Shown piece after piece: positions 8,628 to 19,000 of a stretch of DNA of 64,000 bases. The notes under the pieces are model-generated. The model was not told where the DNA came from, made no database searches, and saw nothing but the letters and a program-made list of their open reading frames with translations. Both the position numbers and the translations under genes were made by a program. Position 1 is the first letter of the stretch, and every line of letters starts with the position of its first letter. The stretch spans positions 2,666,001 to 2,730,000 of the forward strand of contig OZ245039.1 in the NCBI GenBank assembly GCA_965224095.1. Direction: 5' to 3'. The stretch is from JBPEWY01 sp965224095 (GTDB lineage: Bacteria; Bacteroidota; Bacteroidia; Flavobacteriales; Flavobacteriaceae).

Positions 8628-11600
8628 CTACGGAGTTTTTATTTTTAAGAGGGATGGGCGATCGTTATGATTTAAAATGATCAGGTAAAGCGCTCCCTTT
8701 ATCCGTATTTGACGTATGGCCTTGGCATTGGCATTATTAAAAACTCCTGTGTTTTTAACCGGTTGGATACCTCTTTCTTTATCCCATTCCAGCACATATC
8801 CCTTCGAGGCATCGTAGCGAATGGTTTCCACCTCGGCATCATATACATTTCCAACACCTATAATCTCCGGGCTGTTGTCCTGATCGAGATCGGTTATTAG
8901 GAAATCAAGAGTAGGGCTAAACTGAGCCTGAACCGGAAGAGATTGTATGGTGAAATTTCCATTTCCGCTATTTATTAAGGCCAAAGAAGAAAAATCGGTG
9001 GCAGTGAGGTGCAGGGCATTTTTTAGTTTTTCTTCCCCGTAAATCTCGGCCATCGATGCATCGGCAAACTGTGTATAGGTCTTTATTTTATAGTTTAAAT
9101 ACGGGGTTTGCTGAGAGGAACACTCTTTTCCGCGAACCGGAAGAAGACCTGTGTCTGTGGTTTTGCTCAGTGCTATATCAAAAGAGGTATTGTTATCAAA
9201 GTAGTCGGCAAAAATATGTAATGGCTTTTCCCGGGTAGGGTGAAATTTATTGTTCCATCCCCAGTTACCGATCAGATAATCCGTTTTTCCATCCAGATTC
9301 AGGTCGACTTCTTTGATTGTTTGAAACCAACCTTTCACTTTATCAAGTCCGGAAAAATGCCTTTGAACAAAAGAACCGTTTTTGTTTTCAAAAAAGAGTA
9401 CAGAAGTCCATTCTCCCACGACTATAAGGTCCGGATCTCCGTCTTGATCGTAATCCGAGAAAACGGCATCTTTAATAAGGCCGTTATTTTGAAAATCAGA
9501 AGGGGAAACTGCCAGCGATTTTTGAAAAACCCCTTGCCGGTTTTCGAGTAAATAAGAGGGGTATGCCTGCGGATATTTTCCGGGAACCACACCACCCCCA
9601 ACAAAAAGATCGAGATCTCCGTCGCTGTCAAAATCAGCAGCAGCCAATGCTTTCGAAGATGTTAATATACCGGAAACCGCATCGCTCCGTTTAAAATTTC
9701 CACGGCCGTCATTTATATAGAGCCGGTCCTGCATTAACCCGTCATTTTCCGGGAGCTCATACCCTCCGCTTGCCACATAGAGATCCGGATCTTTATCGCC
9801 ATCCGCATCAAAAAACAAAGCCGATTGATCTTTGTAAACCGCATCATTTTGAAGCAGGGAAAGATTGGATTTTTTAAAAGTGCCATCCGGCAATTGGATA
9901 TAAAGAGCAGCAGGTGCCTTTAGGCTATTCCCAATAAAAAGGTCATCCAGTCCATCCAGATTCACATCGGCAACGGCAATGGCCGCATCGGTGGTAGATT
10001 GCTTTTGAGGGAGGAGCAATTGCCGGGAATAGTCATTAAATTTACTAGCGGTATGCCGATAATCGATTCCCAGGCTCCCAGGCTCTATTATTTCAAATAC
10101 GGATTTTGTTTTTCGGGTAACAGAAGGCTTATATGCATCCTGAAAAGCGAGTTCCAGTGTTTGATTAGGAGATACATTTTTAAGAATCTGAGATTCACCT
10201 GTGGCCCAGGTAATTTTCAAACTGTCAACTTTTAAAGAGTTCCCAACACCAAAAATAAGGGTATGACTCACCGATGATTGATATCCCCTGCTAACAAACT
10301 GCTGTTTTGTTTGCGATGTGCTATCGGTAAATAATTGAACGGTAGCACCTATTCCTTCCATATTTTTTTCAGGGCCTTTTAACCGTAATTTCAGATAGTT
10401 GTTACGGCTGTTGTTTTTGTAGATTCCGGCTTTAGCCGATTGGTTGTTGAGGATAAGATCGAGATCTCCGTCGTTATCTAAATCGGCATAGGCAGCTCCG
10501 TTGGAATTTACTTCCTCCTCCAGTCCGGAATTCTTTTTTGTTTTGGAAAAACCCAGCTGCCTGTTATTAATAAACAGGTAATTCTTAAGTTTTGTTGAAG
10601 GCATCATTCCAATAGCTTCTTCCAGGGTTACCTTTTCGCGTTTCCTGATTTTATTTCGCATTTGGGTCCGGAAGTCCTGATTGGAGAGATCGTGTTCTAT
10701 ACCGTTACTCACAAAGAGATCGTTCCAGCCGTCATTATCAAAATCAGCCAGGAGTGGTGCCCAGCTCCAATCGGTTTTGGCAATACCGGCAAGCTGACCT
10801 ATTTCGCTGAAGGTATTGTTCCCGTTGTTGAGCTGAAGCATGTTGGCCATGTATTGATGGTGATATCCGGCAGCCACCATTTTATGAAAATTTTCGGTGC
10901 TCATGGTAGCCATATTCTCTTTGCTCCGTTTATGATCTTCCGCAAGCATATCAAGGACTACGAGATCCGGGAAGAGATCGTTATTAATATCTGCATAATC
11001 GGAACCCATACTATTGATAGCGATATGATTGAAATAGGTGCGTATTTCATCTTTAAAAGTTCCGTCCCCCTGATTGATATATAAAAAATCAGGTTCCAGA
11101 AAATCGTTGGCTACATAGATATCCGGCAGCCGGTCGTTATTAAAATCACCTATAGACGCGCTTAACCCCCAGGCTTTATTGGCAACCCCCGATTGGTGGG
11201 TGATATTGATATATCGTCCCGATTCATTGCGAAAAAGTTGATCGGACATTTCCGGAACTAACTGATTTTGAATAGTGGGATTAATAAAAACATTATTGTT
11301 AAAGTCAGACCGGTGGTTTACCAGATACATATCGAGGTCTCCGTCCAGATCGCAATCAAAAAAATAGGCCTGGGTAGAAAACCCGGGATCGTCCAATCCG
11401 TAATCTGCAGCAGCTTCCCGGAAAGAATTATTTTTCTGATTGATAAACAATTTGTTTTTCCTGAGCTCCGGATTCTGCAACGATCCTGATTTACAGACAT
11501 AAATATCCAACCATCCGTCCTGATTGATATCGATCATGGAAACTCCGGTTGACCATCCTCCGATATCCTGAACCCCGGCTTTTTCGGTAATATCCTCGAA

Positions 11601-11897
11601 TTGAAAATCTCCCTTGTTTATATATAGCTTATTTGATTGTTGATTGGAGGTAAAATACAGGTCGTCTAACCCGTCATTGTTAATGTCTCCGACAGCTATG
11701 CCACCCCCGTTGTAGATATATGAATAATTTAAGAAGTTAAAGTACAGATCTTCCTGAACTTTATTTTCAAAAACCACCCCGGATTTTTCAGAAGAAATTT
11801 TGGTAAATAATGCGGTGCCAATCTCTTTTTTATCTTCAGATTTAGCAGTACAGTTATACAACAAAACCCCTAAAAAGAGGAGGTAAAAAGCTTTCAT
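8628..11897 (-). CDS. FG-GAP/VCBS-repeat CRTAC1-family lipoprotein with ASPIC/UnbV domain
   Basis: This 1089-residue predicted lipoprotein has a signal ending LLYNC (Cys16). Two long blocks of FG-GAP/VCBS beta-propeller repeats contain calcium-type DxNxDG loops such as DINNDGLDDL, DLDGDLD and DFDSDGDLD. Between them near residues 520-590 lies an ASPIC/UnbV domain (IGATVQLF ... RGYQSSVSHTLIFG). Such proteins are common near SusC/SusD loci, but their function is not established. It is encoded convergently to the GlcNAc locus, so co-regulation is not evident. It is likely exported and anchored to a membrane; surface location is an inference. Confidence 0.88.
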   Translation of the reverse strand: MKAFYLLFLGVLLYNCTAKSEDKKEIGTALFTKISSEKSGVVFENKVQEDLYFNFLNYSYIYNGGGIAVGDINNDGLDDLYFTSNQQSNKLYINKGDFQFEDITEKAGVQDIGGWSTGVSMIDINQDGWLDIYVCKSGSLQNPELRKNKLFINQKNNSFREAAADYGLDDPGFSTQAYFFDCDLDGDLDMYLVNHRSDFNNNVFINPTIQNQLVPEMSDQLFRNESGRYINITHQSGVANKAWGLSASIGDFNNDRLPDIYVANDFLEPDFLYINQGDGTFKDEIRTYFNHIAINSMGSDYADINNDLFPDLVVLDMLAEDHKRSKENMATMSTENFHKMVAAGYHHQYMANMLQLNNGNNTFSEIGQLAGIAKTDWSWAPLLADFDNDGWNDLFVSNGIEHDLSNQDFRTQMRNKIRKREKVTLEEAIGMMPSTKLKNYLFINNRQLGFSKTKKNSGLEEEVNSNGAAYADLDNDGDLDLILNNQSAKAGIYKNNSRNNYLKLRLKGPEKNMEGIGATVQLFTDSTSQTKQQFVSRGYQSSVSHTLIFGVGNSLKVDSLKITWATGESQILKNVSPNQTLELAFQDAYKPSVTRKTKSVFEIIEPGSLGIDYRHTASKFNDYSRQLLLPQKQSTTDAAIAVADVNLDGLDDLFIGNSLKAPAALYIQLPDGTFKKSNLSLLQNDAVYKDQSALFFDADGDKDPDLYVASGGYELPENDGLMQDRLYINDGRGNFKRSDAVSGILTSSKALAAADFDSDGDLDLFVGGGVVPGKYPQAYPSYLLENRQGVFQKSLAVSPSDFQNNGLIKDAVFSDYDQDGDPDLIVVGEWTSVLFFENKNGSFVQRHFSGLDKVKGWFQTIKEVDLNLDGKTDYLIGNWGWNNKFHPTREKPLHIFADYFDNNTSFDIALSKTTDTGLLPVRGKECSSQQTPYLNYKIKTYTQFADASMAEIYGEEKLKNALHLTATDFSSLALINSGNGNFTIQSLPVQAQFSPTLDFLITDLDQDNSPEIIGVGNVYDAEVETIRYDASKGYVLEWDKERGIQPVKNTGVFNNANAKAIRQIRIKGALYLIILNHNDRPSLLKIKTP

Positions 11898-12207
11898 AAA
11901 TTGTTTTTTTAAAAGTACTAAATATCATTAAAAAAACCTCTGCCAAAGGGTTTAAAATCACGGATTATTTTGAAATAACAGGCTTATTCTCTTAAGGATA
12001 AAACAGTGTGCAAAGTAATAATTTGTCAATTGCATTTTATCTCAAAAAAAATGAAGGAAAACCCTACGTGTTTAAAAAAACTTTTTTAGTTTTAAACTGT
12101 AAAATAAATGACTTGTTTTTTACTATTTCTTTCAAAAAATATTGTAAAGGTTGAAAAACAGGATGGAATTTTATTTTAGTCGATCAAATCTAAACCAAAA
12201 TCATTTC
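11898..12207. other. AT-rich divergent intergenic region
   Basis: These 310 bases separate the CRTAC1 lipoprotein (minus) from the RHS island (plus). The stretch is AT-rich with several A and T runs. I see no perfect TAnnTTTG element, no convincing hairpin terminator and no coding potential. Promoters for both directions should lie here. Confidence 0.5.
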
Positions 12208-12399
12208 ATGAAGAAAAACACCTCCCTCCTAATTCTAGCGGTATTATTTAGTGCTACAATATACGCTCAGGATTTACCAACCTATGTATTCGTTTCTCGC
12301 AATGCTGCTATTCTTGGAAAATTTGGAGTTTTTCCGATAAATACCAATTTAAAAACTATAGATATTACGATTCAATCACATACTATTAAACAACTTTAA
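12208..12399 (+). pseudogene. remnant of an RHS-type protein N-terminus
   Basis: ATG 12208 opens a 63-residue frame with a good signal peptide (MKKNTSLLILAVLFSATIYA, then QDLP). The rest matches the start of flavobacterial RHS proteins: SRNAAILGKFG followed by FPINTN and a TIDITI strand, equivalent to SPEAEAFIKYGEIP in the next gene. The frame stops at the point where intact RHS proteins continue into the first beta strands. I read it as the decayed head of a lost RHS gene, or a leftover of a duplication. It ends 2 bases before the next open frame. Confidence 0.6.
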
Positions 12400-12401
12400 T
12401 T

Positions 12402-12593
12402 ATGAGAAAAATACTCTATATTAAATTATTAATCTCTTTTTCTCTTTTCGCACAGGATGGTATCCCGAAAATTAATGATTTGGTGAAAATACCTAATTCA
12501 CCAGAAGCTGAAGCATTTATTAAATATGGCGAAATTCCAATATATCTCTCTACACGGGAACACCAAATGTTTCTGTTCCTATCTATACAATAG
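12402..12593 (+). pseudogene. N-terminal piece of the frameshifted RHS gene
   Basis: This frame encodes a signal peptide (MRKILYIKLLISFSLFAQ) and the conserved RHS head SPEAEAFIKYGEIP. It then leaves the family sequence and hits a stop at 12591. In the +2 frame the missing sequence continues without a break: NISLYTGTPNVSVPIYT, then straight into the following large frame. The junction lies at 12540-12550 in AATATATCTCTCTAC, where an extra AT (or CT) dinucleotide would explain the shift. It therefore belongs to the same gene as the next entry. Confidence 0.75.
12537..12552 (+). repeat. short dinucleotide tracts at the RHS frameshift
   Basis: The stretch contains overlapping (AT)3 and (CT)3 runs. 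Removing one dinucleotide restores the reading frame between the signal-peptide piece and the body of the RHS gene. Short tracts like this can slip during replication, but these are at the low end of lengths known to be unstable. Confidence 0.5.
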
Positions 12594-15500
12594 AATCGGG
12601 AGAAATAACATTGCCTATTACATTAAGTTATGATGCTTCGGGAATTAGAGTAGATCAAATCTCTTCTTGGGTAGGATTAGGTTGGAATCTTAATTCCGGG
12701 GGTATGGTTACCAGAAAAGTTCTTGGAGTTCCTGACGATGTGCCTTTAACCTATAACGCATACTCTCAAGAGATTCTGGATTTTGTAGATTATGCAAAAT
12801 CAAATGGTGTTCATGAAGGTGCTCTTCATGACAATGTGGATAATCTACTATCGTACTTTACATGGGTGGATAAGTTTAACGAAAAGAAAGCTGATTTTCA
12901 ACCTGATGTATATCCATTTTCAGTAAACGGCCTTTCAGGGACCATATTTATTGATAGGGAAACGCGAATAGCTAAATGCATAGAACACCCTAATTTAATA
13001 ATTAATTATATCGGTACTGAAACGAATATTTCAGGATGGGAAATTACTACCCCGGAAGGAATAAAGTATACATTAAGTGAAACAGAAACTACTCATAATT
13101 GGTATAGCGGAACTGTTTCAAGAATGTTTGAACCTTCTAGGAATTTAGAATATAACCATGTGTATATTTCCGGGTGGAAGCTCACCAGAATATTTGATTT
13201 TAAAACAAAAAGGGTTATTACGTTTAGTTATTCTCCAAAAACGTGGCATGAAACGGAACTTTTATCATTAGAAGGACCAAATACTATCACTGAAGAAACC
13301 GCATGTCAGCAAGGTAAAACAACCGTTATTAAGCCCAGAAGTGAATACCAATCAACATTATCTACAAACGAATATAAAATTCTATCCTCTTATTTAGAGG
13401 AAATAACTTTTACAGGAGGAAATATAAAGTTTTTCTTAGCAGAAAATGATCGTTTAGACTACCAAAACAAAAAAGCACTCAAAAAGATAGAAGTTTACAA
13501 TAATTACTCCAAAATAAACACGTTTTTATTTCACAACGACAGTTATTTTGGAGATATGAGTGCTTATACAAGCAACCAAAACGACCAAAGATATCTTAGA
13601 TTAAAATTAGATAGCCTGTCTATTGGTAACAATTTAAACAAAAAATATAAGTTTGATTATTTTACCCCTGAAGATGTTCCTGAAAGACATTCAACGTCAG
13701 TAGATTTTTGGGGCTATTATAATTTGCAAAGCAATGGTACTTTAATACCTGAAATACAATTAAGCAATTCGTCTCTTTCCGGAGCAAATAGAGATGCTAA
13801 TTTACAAGGGAGTAAAACAGGTACTCTTAAAAAATTAACATACCCTACAGGAGGATTTACGGAGTTTGAATACGAACTTCACAGTTTTCCAAGTGAAATA
13901 GATAATACCCGAACGGAAACTTTTGGTACGCAGATACATTTAGGACAAACCGATCCTTATTACCCTAATTTTTGCGATGATAATCCTTCGAATCCAAAAT
14001 ATGAGACAGGCTCTTTCATTATAAGGCCCGATGAGCTAAATGGTTTAGTTACTTTAAGAATTGTTAATTCAAAACCACAGGAAACATCAGGTGGTAATCA
14101 AGCTCAATCTTTTGTGATATATAAAACTTTAAATGAAGAAGATTTGGCTTGCAGGTCTGAAAACGATCCTTATCAATGTGCTACTGGCACTCCTTTAGAT
14201 TATTGCGAAGACTTACATAATGGTCATCCATCTATAGTACGAAGAGGTGTATATAACGTTGGAGGCGGTACTAGTGTTGTAGATGAAGTTTTATCGGGAA
14301 CACGATACGATTATCAAGGAAATATTATTGATTATGCTCCTTATTTAGAACCCGGAGCTTATCATGTATACTTATTTAATAACAATCCTAATGTAACAAT
14401 GAGCATAAATAAAAGTGCTGATTTAGTAATAGAAGGGGACGATGCGATAGCAAATGGATATACCGGCGGGTTAAGAATAAAAACAATGTCTGACTTTGGT
14501 TCAGAGACAGAGGTAGCTACAAGAAAAGCGTATATATATGATGATATTATGTCTGATAGTCTTAGGCCAAATGTAGCGGATATTTTAAATATTAATAGTT
14601 CTTCCGGAGTAAATCATCAATATTTAGATTTTTATAAAACCATTTCAAATCGCACTTATTCTTTGGTAAATCTTGGAAATTTTTGCCCTAGCACTTATTA
14701 CTGCACTACTACTTCTCATAACAGATCTCCTAATAATCGGGCAAGAATAAGCCCATATAATGTAGCATATTCTCATGTAACAGAATTGAGATACTCAGAG
14801 AATGAAGTTCAACCCAATGGACTTGCAATTTATGATTTTTATAATGATGTGGAAGAAAACAGGTATTCTCAGTTTAGTAAAACTAAAATGCTTAATGGTA
14901 AGATTATAAAAGAACGATATTATGCAATTGAGAATAACCACTTTAAACAATTAGAAGAAAAAAATTATCTGTATAGCAAGCATGGAAGTTTAAGTGATTT
15001 GGCCTATGGCATGTACTTCGATCAAGGGAGCCGTACATTCAGTGCGACAAGAGTTGTTAAACAAACCAGTGATGGAAAATATTACTATGTTTTTGAAGAT
15101 TATAACGCCTGTGACCCACCTGTAGGCGAATATCTTTTAACAGGAGAAGGCATTCCGGATTATTCGGCAAAATTTTATACCGCTACCTCCTATTGGACAA
15201 AATTAAATAAAACCATAGAAAAGAGTTTTTTAAGTGATGAAGTTACTTTAGAAAAAACATTTTATTACGATAATGATATACATAAACAAATTACAAGAGA
15301 AGTAACGAAATCTAGTAATGGAAATTCTATAATTACCAAAACCTATTACCCTGATGATGTTACAGATATAACCTCTTTAGGATATGATGATCTGGATTCA
15401 AATATTGAATTACCTACAATAAATGAATTAAAAGTTCAGCATAGAATTTCTGAACCCATCCAGGTAGAGACTACCGTTAAAGACGGCGCAACGGTCTTAT

Positions 15501-16051
15501 CTCAATCCGTACAACGCACCAATTATAAAGAATGGCATCCTGATATTGTGCTGCCTAAAGACGTTCAAACCTTAAAAGGGACTTACAATGCTAGCAGCAA
15601 TGTTTTACAAGACCGCGTGGTTTTCCACAGTTATGATACCAACGGCAACCTTAAAGAAGTAAGTAAAAAAGACGGGGCTAAGATTGTTTATATCTGGGGA
15701 TACAATGAGCAGTATCCTATTGCCAAGATAGAGAACGCTACTTATTCGGAAGTATCAGGCCAGGTAGCCAACTTACAGGCACTGTCAAATGCTGATAACG
15801 ACAGAACCATTGGAAGTAGTGGTAATGAAGGTGCCCTGAGGGATGCTCTGACCACCTTAAGAAACACTGCAGCCTTATCGGATGCTTTGGTAACCACCTA
15901 CACCTATGACCCGCTAATTGGTGTGACCAGTATTACGGACCCATCCGGACAAACAGTGTATTATCATTATGACAGTTTTAACAGGCTGGAAATGGTTACC
16001 GATAAAGACAATAAGGTTTTAAGCAAAAATCAATACCACTATAAAAACTAA
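12545..16051 (+). CDS. RHS/YD-repeat protein, body of the frameshifted gene
   Basis: This is about 1160 residues of a flavobacterial RHS-type protein lacking an in-frame ATG at its head; the first possible start is TTG 12611. It opens with SYDASGIRVDQISSWVGLGW, the conserved first module, and carries beta-rich segments. It ends with YD-type repeats (YIWGYNEQYPIAKIE, TYTYDPLIGVTSITDPSGQT, YYHYDSFNRLEMV). It is followed 8 bases later by the DUF6443-type RHS gene, the usual two-gene order. Without the 2-base slip near 12545 the signal peptide would be joined and the product secreted. Either this is a pseudogene, or the slip is reversible. Confidence 0.7.
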   Translation, partial: SLYTGTPNVSVPIYTIESGEITLPITLSYDASGIRVDQISSWVGLGWNLNSGGMVTRKVLGVPDDVPLTYNAYSQEILDFVDYAKSNGVHEGALHDNVDNLLSYFTWVDKFNEKKADFQPDVYPFSVNGLSGTIFIDRETRIAKCIEHPNLIINYIGTETNISGWEITTPEGIKYTLSETETTHNWYSGTVSRMFEPSRNLEYNHVYISGWKLTRIFDFKTKRVITFSYSPKTWHETELLSLEGPNTITEETACQQGKTTVIKPRSEYQSTLSTNEYKILSSYLEEITFTGGNIKFFLAENDRLDYQNKKALKKIEVYNNYSKINTFLFHNDSYFGDMSAYTSNQNDQRYLRLKLDSLSIGNNLNKKYKFDYFTPEDVPERHSTSVDFWGYYNLQSNGTLIPEIQLSNSSLSGANRDANLQGSKTGTLKKLTYPTGGFTEFEYELHSFPSEIDNTRTETFGTQIHLGQTDPYYPNFCDDNPSNPKYETGSFIIRPDELNGLVTLRIVNSKPQETSGGNQAQSFVIYKTLNEEDLACRSENDPYQCATGTPLDYCEDLHNGHPSIVRRGVYNVGGGTSVVDEVLSGTRYDYQGNIIDYAPYLEPGAYHVYLFNNNPNVTMSINKSADLVIEGDDAIANGYTGGLRIKTMSDFGSETEVATRKAYIYDDIMSDSLRPNVADILNINSSSGVNHQYLDFYKTISNRTYSLVNLGNFCPSTYYCTTTSHNRSPNNRARISPYNVAYSHVTELRYSENEVQPNGLAIYDFYNDVEENRYSQFSKTKMLNGKIIKERYYAIENNHFKQLEEKNYLYSKHGSLSDLAYGMYFDQGSRTFSATRVVKQTSDGKYYYVFEDYNACDPPVGEYLLTGEGIPDYSAKFYTATSYWTKLNKTIEKSFLSDEVTLEKTFYYDNDIHKQITREVTKSSNGNSIITKTYYPDDVTDITSLGYDDLDSNIELPTINELKVQHRISEPIQVETTVKDGATVLSQSVQRTNYKEWHPDIVLPKDVQTLKGTYNASSNVLQDRVVFHSYDTNGNLKEVSKKDGAKIVYIWGYNEQYPIAKIENATYSEVSGQVANLQALSNADNDRTIGSSGNEGALRDALTTLRNTAALSDALVTTYTYDPLIGVTSITDPSGQTVYYHYDSFNRLEMVTDKDNKVLSKNQYHYKN

Positions 16052-16059
16052 TAAGGGCC

Positions 16060-19000
16060 ATGAAAAATCTTATTTACATCCTATTCGCATTTCCAATTTT
16101 AGGAATGGCTCAAACACCGAGTCAGACGCAAAACTATATCGTGACCACTTCATACCTGAATGGATATATCTCCGGGCAGGAAGGAACTGCTACCGACGCT
16201 GAAAAGATAGTTTCCGTACAGTATTTTGACGGATTGGGAAGGCCCATTCAAACAATTGGCGTTAAAGCCGGGGGGCAGTCTCAGGACATCATCACCCATA
16301 TTGAATACGACTTTTTAGGCAGGCAAGCTAAAGAGTACCTGCCCTATACCGCTGCAAGCAATGATGGCGGGTTCAGAAGTGATGCTCTAAACGCTACCAA
16401 TACCTATTATGATCAGTCAAAATACGATACTGATTTTCCGGGGATGACCACAGCAACCATTAATCCCTATTCGGAAAAACTCTTTGAACCTTCACCCTTA
16501 AACAGGGTCCTGGAGCAAACAGCTCCCGGGGCCAGCTGGAAGGCCGGTACTGCATTTGACAGCAATGGTCATTCCGACGGGCATTCTATCAAGTTCGATC
16601 GCCAGGCCAATACCGCCACTGAGGTAAAACTGTACACGGTTTCCCTGGTGTATTCCGGTACCGATAAAATCTATATCCCTACCTTAAACGGAGGCGGGAG
16701 CTCTGACTTTTATGCTGCCGGCGAGCTCTATAAAACCATCACCAAAGATGAAAACTGGAAACCCATTGACGGGCTCAACAGAACTACCGAAGAGTTTAAA
16801 GACAAACAAGGCAGGGTGGTGTTAAAAAGAACCTATAATAACAGTGTTGCATACGACACCTATTATGTGTATGACCACTATGGCAACCTGACCTATGTAT
16901 TACCACCGAAAGCGGAACCTCATGCTGCCAAACCTGATGCTACCGAACTGGCTGAATTGTGTTATCAGTATCGGTATGACGACAGAAACCGGCTGATCAA
17001 AAAGAAAATTCCTGGAAAAGGCTGGGAAGAGATCGTCTATGACAGGCTCGACAGGCCGGTAATGACCCGTGATGCTGAACTGACCAGTAGCGGAAAATGG
17101 CTGGTTACCAAATATGACCCCTTTGGAAGAGTTGCTTATACGGCGGTAAAAAACGCTACCGGCACCAGAATTTCTTTTCAGAACCTGGTGAATAACGATC
17201 CTGATCAGTTTGAAACCCGATTGGACTCCGGTGCAGATTATTTAGATACTTATTACAGTTCGGTATCGAAACCGAATATTGTTGATGAAATCTATACGGT
17301 AAGCTATTATGACGATTATAGTTTTGATTTAAATGGAGGCACTGATCCCGGCACTGTATATGGCAAAACAACACTAGACACTCCTAAAGGGTTGCCTACA
17401 GGCACAAAAGTCAAAGTACTAGGCACCACCAGCTGGATTACTACAGTGACCTATTATGATGACAAAGGGCGGGCCATCTATACCTATACCAAAAATGAAT
17501 TTCTGGGCACTACTGATATTGTAGAAAACAAGTTTGATTTTACAGGAACTATCCTTGAGAGTAAAACCACCCATAAAAAAACGGGAAAGGCAGACCTTGT
17601 GATCATCGATACCTATATCTATGATCATATGAACAGGCTAATCAAACAAACCCAAAAAATAAACAGCCAAGCTGAAGAATTGATTGCCAAAAACACCTAT
17701 GATGAAGTGGGGCAATTAATTAAAAAAGAGGTGGGAGGTACTAATGCAGGCAATAACAGTATGGTGACCACTTTTAAAGATTTGGTAGGGGTAGATGTTA
17801 CCGGAGACATCATTACCAAAACCACCACTACCGGATGGGGAAATTCCGGATTGGCTACCGAGCAGGTAATAACCGGAGATGGGTATGTAGCATACGAAAT
17901 GCCCCAAACCAATAAATACTTAATGGTAGGATTATCTTCCGGTAATGCCAGCGCCACCTATAGCACTATTGATTATGCTATTTATAACAGAAGCAGCGGA
18001 CAGATCTATATTTATGAAGAGGGAGTTGACCTGGGGTCCTTTGGCACCTATCAGACCGGCGATACCTTCAGGGTAGAGCGTGTGGGTAGTACTATTTATT
18101 ACAAACAAAACGGCACGGTACTTTATACTTCTACCGTACCATCCACAGGGAATCTATTAGGTGATGTAGCCATTTATTCGAATGACGGGAAGATTAAAAA
18201 CTTAAGCCTAAATGGTTCCGTTGAGGGCAATAACAGTACGGTGACCACTTTTAAGGATCTGGTAGGAGTAGATGTTACCGGAAACATCATCACCAAAACC
18301 ACTGCTACCGGATGGGGGAACTCCGGCCTGGCTACCGAGCAGGTAATAACCGGAGATGGGTATGTAGCATACGAAATGCCACAGACAGATCGGTTCCTGA
18401 TGGTAGGATTGTCTTCCGGCAATGCCAGTGCCAGCTATAGCACTATTGATTATGCTATTTACAACAGAAGCAGCGGACAGATCTATATCTATGAATCGGG
18501 GGTTGACCTGGGGTCCTTTGGCACCTATCAGACCGGTGATACCTTCAGGGTAGAGCGTGTGGGCAGTACTATTTATTACAAACAAAACGGCACAGTACTT
18601 TATACTTCTACCGTACCATCCACAGGGAATCTATTAGGTGATGTAGCCATTTATTCGAATGACGGGAAGATCAAAGATTTAATACTGGTTGATGCTACTG
18701 CCAGTTCAGGGGCGGAGCCTTTACAGGTGGTAGACTATCAATACAACATACGGGGATGGCTTACTGATATTAATGATGTGAATAGTATTGGTGATGATCT
18801 GTTTGCGTTTAACATTCGGTATGATAATCCTGACTTGGGTACAGCACTGTACAATGGCAATATCAGCCAAACCTACTGGAGGTCTAAAAATACCGATCAA
18901 AGCCTAAAGAATTATCGCTACAGCTATGACGCACTTAACCGAATCACAAGCGGTATAGACAATACGGGAAACTATAACTTAAGTTCCGTTACTTACGATA

